From an uncultured Limosilactobacillus sp. (lineage in GTDB: Bacteria > Bacillota > Bacilli > Lactobacillales > Lactobacillaceae): a stretch of DNA of 9,172 nucleotides. This document shows positions 7,788 to 9,172 of this stretch, in pieces. A model generated the notes under the pieces. The model searched no databases and was not told the DNA's origin. It worked only from the letters and a program-made list of their open reading frames with translations. The first letter of the stretch is position 1. Every line of letters begins with the position of its first letter. A program made the position numbers and the translations under genes. The stretch is from NCBI GenBank assembly GCA_944326735.1, contig CALVFC010000048.1, forward strand, positions 1 to 9,172, given 5' to 3'.

Positions 7788-8593
7788 TGTACTGCCTCCT
7801 CAGTAGTTAAGTAATGATCGGGAATGGTGACCCCCAGTTGGTGTAACTTGGTCAGCAATTCCTGACCTGGTGCTAAATGTAATTTTAATTGGCGAAGCAA
7901 TTTTGGTTGGTCAAGGATATCATGAACGGGTCCTTCCGCCAGGACTGTGCCATCATCTAAGGCTAAGACGCGTTCGGCCTGTTCCGCCTCAGAAAGGTGG
8001 TGGGTAACCATGATGATAGTGAGTCCTTGCTGTTGCAAGTCAACTAGTAAGTCCATGATTTGCTGACGAGCTAAGGGATCCAACATACTAGTGGCCTCAT
8101 CAAGAATGAGGACTTGAGGTTGGAGTGCTAATACACTGGCAATCGCGACACGTTGCTGCTGACCACCTGACAATGCATCCGGTGCCGTGTGACGATAATC
8201 CCACATATCAACCGCTTTTAAGCACTGTTTGATGATTGGCGGCATCTTTTCACTAGGAACCTGCCGATTTTCAAGGCCAAAAGCAACATCCTCGGCGACC
8301 GTGGAACCAACGAACTGGCTGCCTGGATTTTGGAAAACAATTCCAACCTGCTGGTGAATGGTGGGTAGATTGTGGTCACTGACAACTGTGTCGCCGATCT
8401 TGACTAATCCGGCACTTGGCAATTGTAGACCAGATAATAACTGAACCAGGGTGCTCTTGCCGCTACCGTTTTGACCGATGATTGCTAGCCATTCACCGGG
8501 CCTGACCGTGAAGTTAATGTTCTGTAAGGTAGGCGTACTAGCTCCTGGATATGTAAAATTCATATTGTTGACCTCAATTGCATTCACCAACAT
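7754..8593 (-). CDS. ecfA1: ECF transporter ATP-binding protein EcfA1
   Basis: 279-residue ABC ATPase, heterodimer partner of EcfA2. Walker A GQNGSGKST (40-48), Q-loop Gln88 in FQNPGSQFVGSTV, signature LSGGQQQR (141-148), Walker B VLILDEA (161-167) with the EcfA1-type DEATSMLDP, and H-loop His198. Start: the frame also offers GTG at 8599 and TTG/GTG at 8590/8587. The ATG at 8593 is a reasonable choice, but its ribosome site is poor (GGGTGG only 2 nt away). A better AAAGGA (8620-8615) is instead ideally placed for an out-of-frame ATG at 8606. Function is secure; the exact start is uncertain by a few codons. Confidence 0.94.
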   Translation of the reverse strand: MLVNAIEVNNMNFTYPGASTPTLQNINFTVRPGEWLAIIGQNGSGKSTLVQLLSGLQLPSAGLVKIGDTVVSDHNLPTIHQQVGIVFQNPGSQFVGSTVAEDVAFGLENRQVPSEKMPPIIKQCLKAVDMWDYRHTAPDALSGGQQQRVAIASVLALQPQVLILDEATSMLDPLARQQIMDLLVDLQQQGLTIIMVTHHLSEAEQAERVLALDDGTVLAEGPVHDILDQPKLLRQLKLHLAPGQELLTKLHQLGVTIPDHYLTTEEAVQWLKQRLNLTQ

Positions 8594-8622
8594 CACCACC
8601 CGTCATTAGTAGAGTCCTTTTT

Positions 8623-8628
8623 ATTGTA
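8623..8628 (-). promoter_or_regulatory. Possible extended -10 promoter of the ecfA1-ecfA2-ecfT-truA operon
   Basis: Minus-strand TACAAT (8628-8623) preceded by TGG. The hexamer 17 nt upstream (TTAAAT) is a weak -35. It lies just downstream of the branched hairpin. If used, transcription would start near 8616, giving a very short leader that would exclude much of the AAAGGA sequence. Confidence 0.4.
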
Positions 8629-8651
8629 CCAGACAGACTGAAAAAATTTAA

Positions 8652-8763
8652 AATAAAAAATCACTTACCACTAGGGTGCGCGAATAAATCGCATTCGAAC
8701 TAGACTAGGGATAAATCCCACCATCGTAACGTTCTATACCACTAATGATAGTGATTCTTTATT
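8652..8763 (-). ncRNA. Long branched hairpin between rplQ and ecfA1 (terminator-like structured RNA)
   Basis: Minus-strand RNA: AAUAAAGAAUCACU (8763-8750) pairs over 14 bp (one G.U) with AGUGAUUUUUUAUU (8665-8652). After a bulged A the stem continues for 8 bp (8749-8742 with 8674-8667, two U.G) and, past a bulged U, for 3 more. The head holds GAAC/GUUC (8734-8731 with 8700-8697) around a GGGA/UCCC hairpin, plus a GCGA/UCGC hairpin. Both small hairpins present GAUUUAU. The G.U pairs form only in minus-strand RNA, so it acts there. The 3' arm ends in a U-run, so it can serve as the rplQ terminator, but it is larger and more branched than a normal one. A palindromic repeat insertion is the main alternative. 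Confidence 0.55.
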
Positions 8764-8791
8764 ACGTATTTAGTTAACCCGATTGATTGGA

Positions 8792-9172
8792 TTAGTCAAC
8801 GAATTCCAAAATAACCATAGGTGCGCCGTCACCACGACGAGGCATGGTCTTCAGAATACGAGTGTAACCACCCTTGCGATCGGCAAACTTAGGTGCCAAT
8901 TCTTCAAACAAGTTTTGTAATGCTGATTGGATACGAATGTCATCGCCGTCTTCCTTAACATCGGCAACAACGTTACGTACGAATGAAGCGGCCTTACGAC
9001 GGGATGCTAAATCGCCACGCTTAGCGAGAGTAATCATCTTGTCAGCAGTCTTACGAACTTCCTTGGCGCGAGCTTCGGTAGTAGTGATACGACCGTTAAC
9101 AATTAAATCAGTAGTTAAATCACGTAATAAAGCTTTACGTTGTGAACTTGTACGTCCTAATTTACGGTAACT
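8792..9172 (-). CDS. rplQ: 50S ribosomal protein L17 (bL17), start codon just outside window
   Basis: Large-subunit protein near the exit tunnel. 126 residues are seen, running from [19 protein letters not shown] through [15 protein letters not shown] to the end ..[10 protein letters not shown]. The reading begins with codon 2 (AGT) at 9172; only the initiator codon is missing, giving the normal 127-residue protein. An internal ATG at 9037 is not the start. In lactobacilli rpoA normally lies directly upstream, which would be outside the window. The stop lies 28 nt before the large branched hairpin. Confidence 0.97.
   Translation of the reverse strand, partial: SYRKLGRTSSQRKALLRDLTTDLIVNGRITTTEARAKEVRKTADKMITLAKRGDLASRRKAASFVRNVVADVKEDGDDIRIQSALQNLFEELAPKFADRKGGYTRILKTMPRRGDGAPMVILEFVD

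Noticed and set aside
8675..8705. Minus-strand GTTCGAA in the rplQ-ecfA1 gap as a tRNA T-arm.
   Set aside because: No pairing T-stem or cloverleaf; the bases are better explained by the branched hairpin.
8600..8791. T-box or known riboswitch in front of the ECF operon.
   Set aside because: No T-box sequence, specifier loop or recognisable aptamer core; only an uncharacterised branched hairpin is seen.

Overview
The window is a compact stretch of a low-to-mid GC Firmicutes chromosome. It most resembles Lactobacillaceae: the gene order is rplQ-ecfA1-ecfA2-ecfT-truA-rplM-rpsI, the L13 and S9 proteins are lactobacillus-like, there are strong AAGGAGG ribosome binding sites, and a PcrA helicase and a purine-salvage gene lie nearby. 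The genus cannot be fixed from the sequence alone. Every supported gene is on the minus strand, so the biological reading order runs from the high coordinates to the low ones. There is no sign of mobile genes, CRISPR, rRNA or tRNA, and no gene-free stretch longer than 300 bases.

Region by region, in transcription order: (1) 9172-8792 is ribosomal protein L17, missing only its start codon at the window edge. (2) 8791-8594 is an intergenic region dominated by a long branched RNA hairpin (8652-8763), followed by a probable promoter. (3) 8593-6122 encodes the energising module of an ECF (group II) vitamin/metal transporter: two ATPases (EcfA1, EcfA2) and the transmembrane coupler EcfT, with overlapping reading frames. 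(4) truA (tRNA pseudouridine 38-40 synthase) follows 15 nt later, with its own Shine-Dalgarno sequence. (5) A near-consensus promoter whose -35 box overlaps the truA stop codon drives rplM-rpsI (L13-S9) through a leader with a strong hairpin (5253-5299), probably an L13 leader. The two genes start with GTG and TTG and end at an intrinsic terminator. (6) A separate operon (4231-1807) carries a membrane-anchored GH73 glucosaminidase, xpt (xanthine phosphoribosyltransferase) and a PurK-like ATP-grasp protein whose catalytic motifs have decayed, and it ends in a clear intrinsic terminator. (7) pcrA (UvrD-family helicase) follows, with its own promoter and a possible LexA box. It runs off the window just before helicase motif V.

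Most of this is core housekeeping DNA. The items that deserve a second look are the branched RNA element between rplQ and ecfA1, the catalytically degenerate PurK homologue co-transcribed with xpt and a cell-wall hydrolase, the L13 leader hairpin, and the possible SOS box in front of pcrA.
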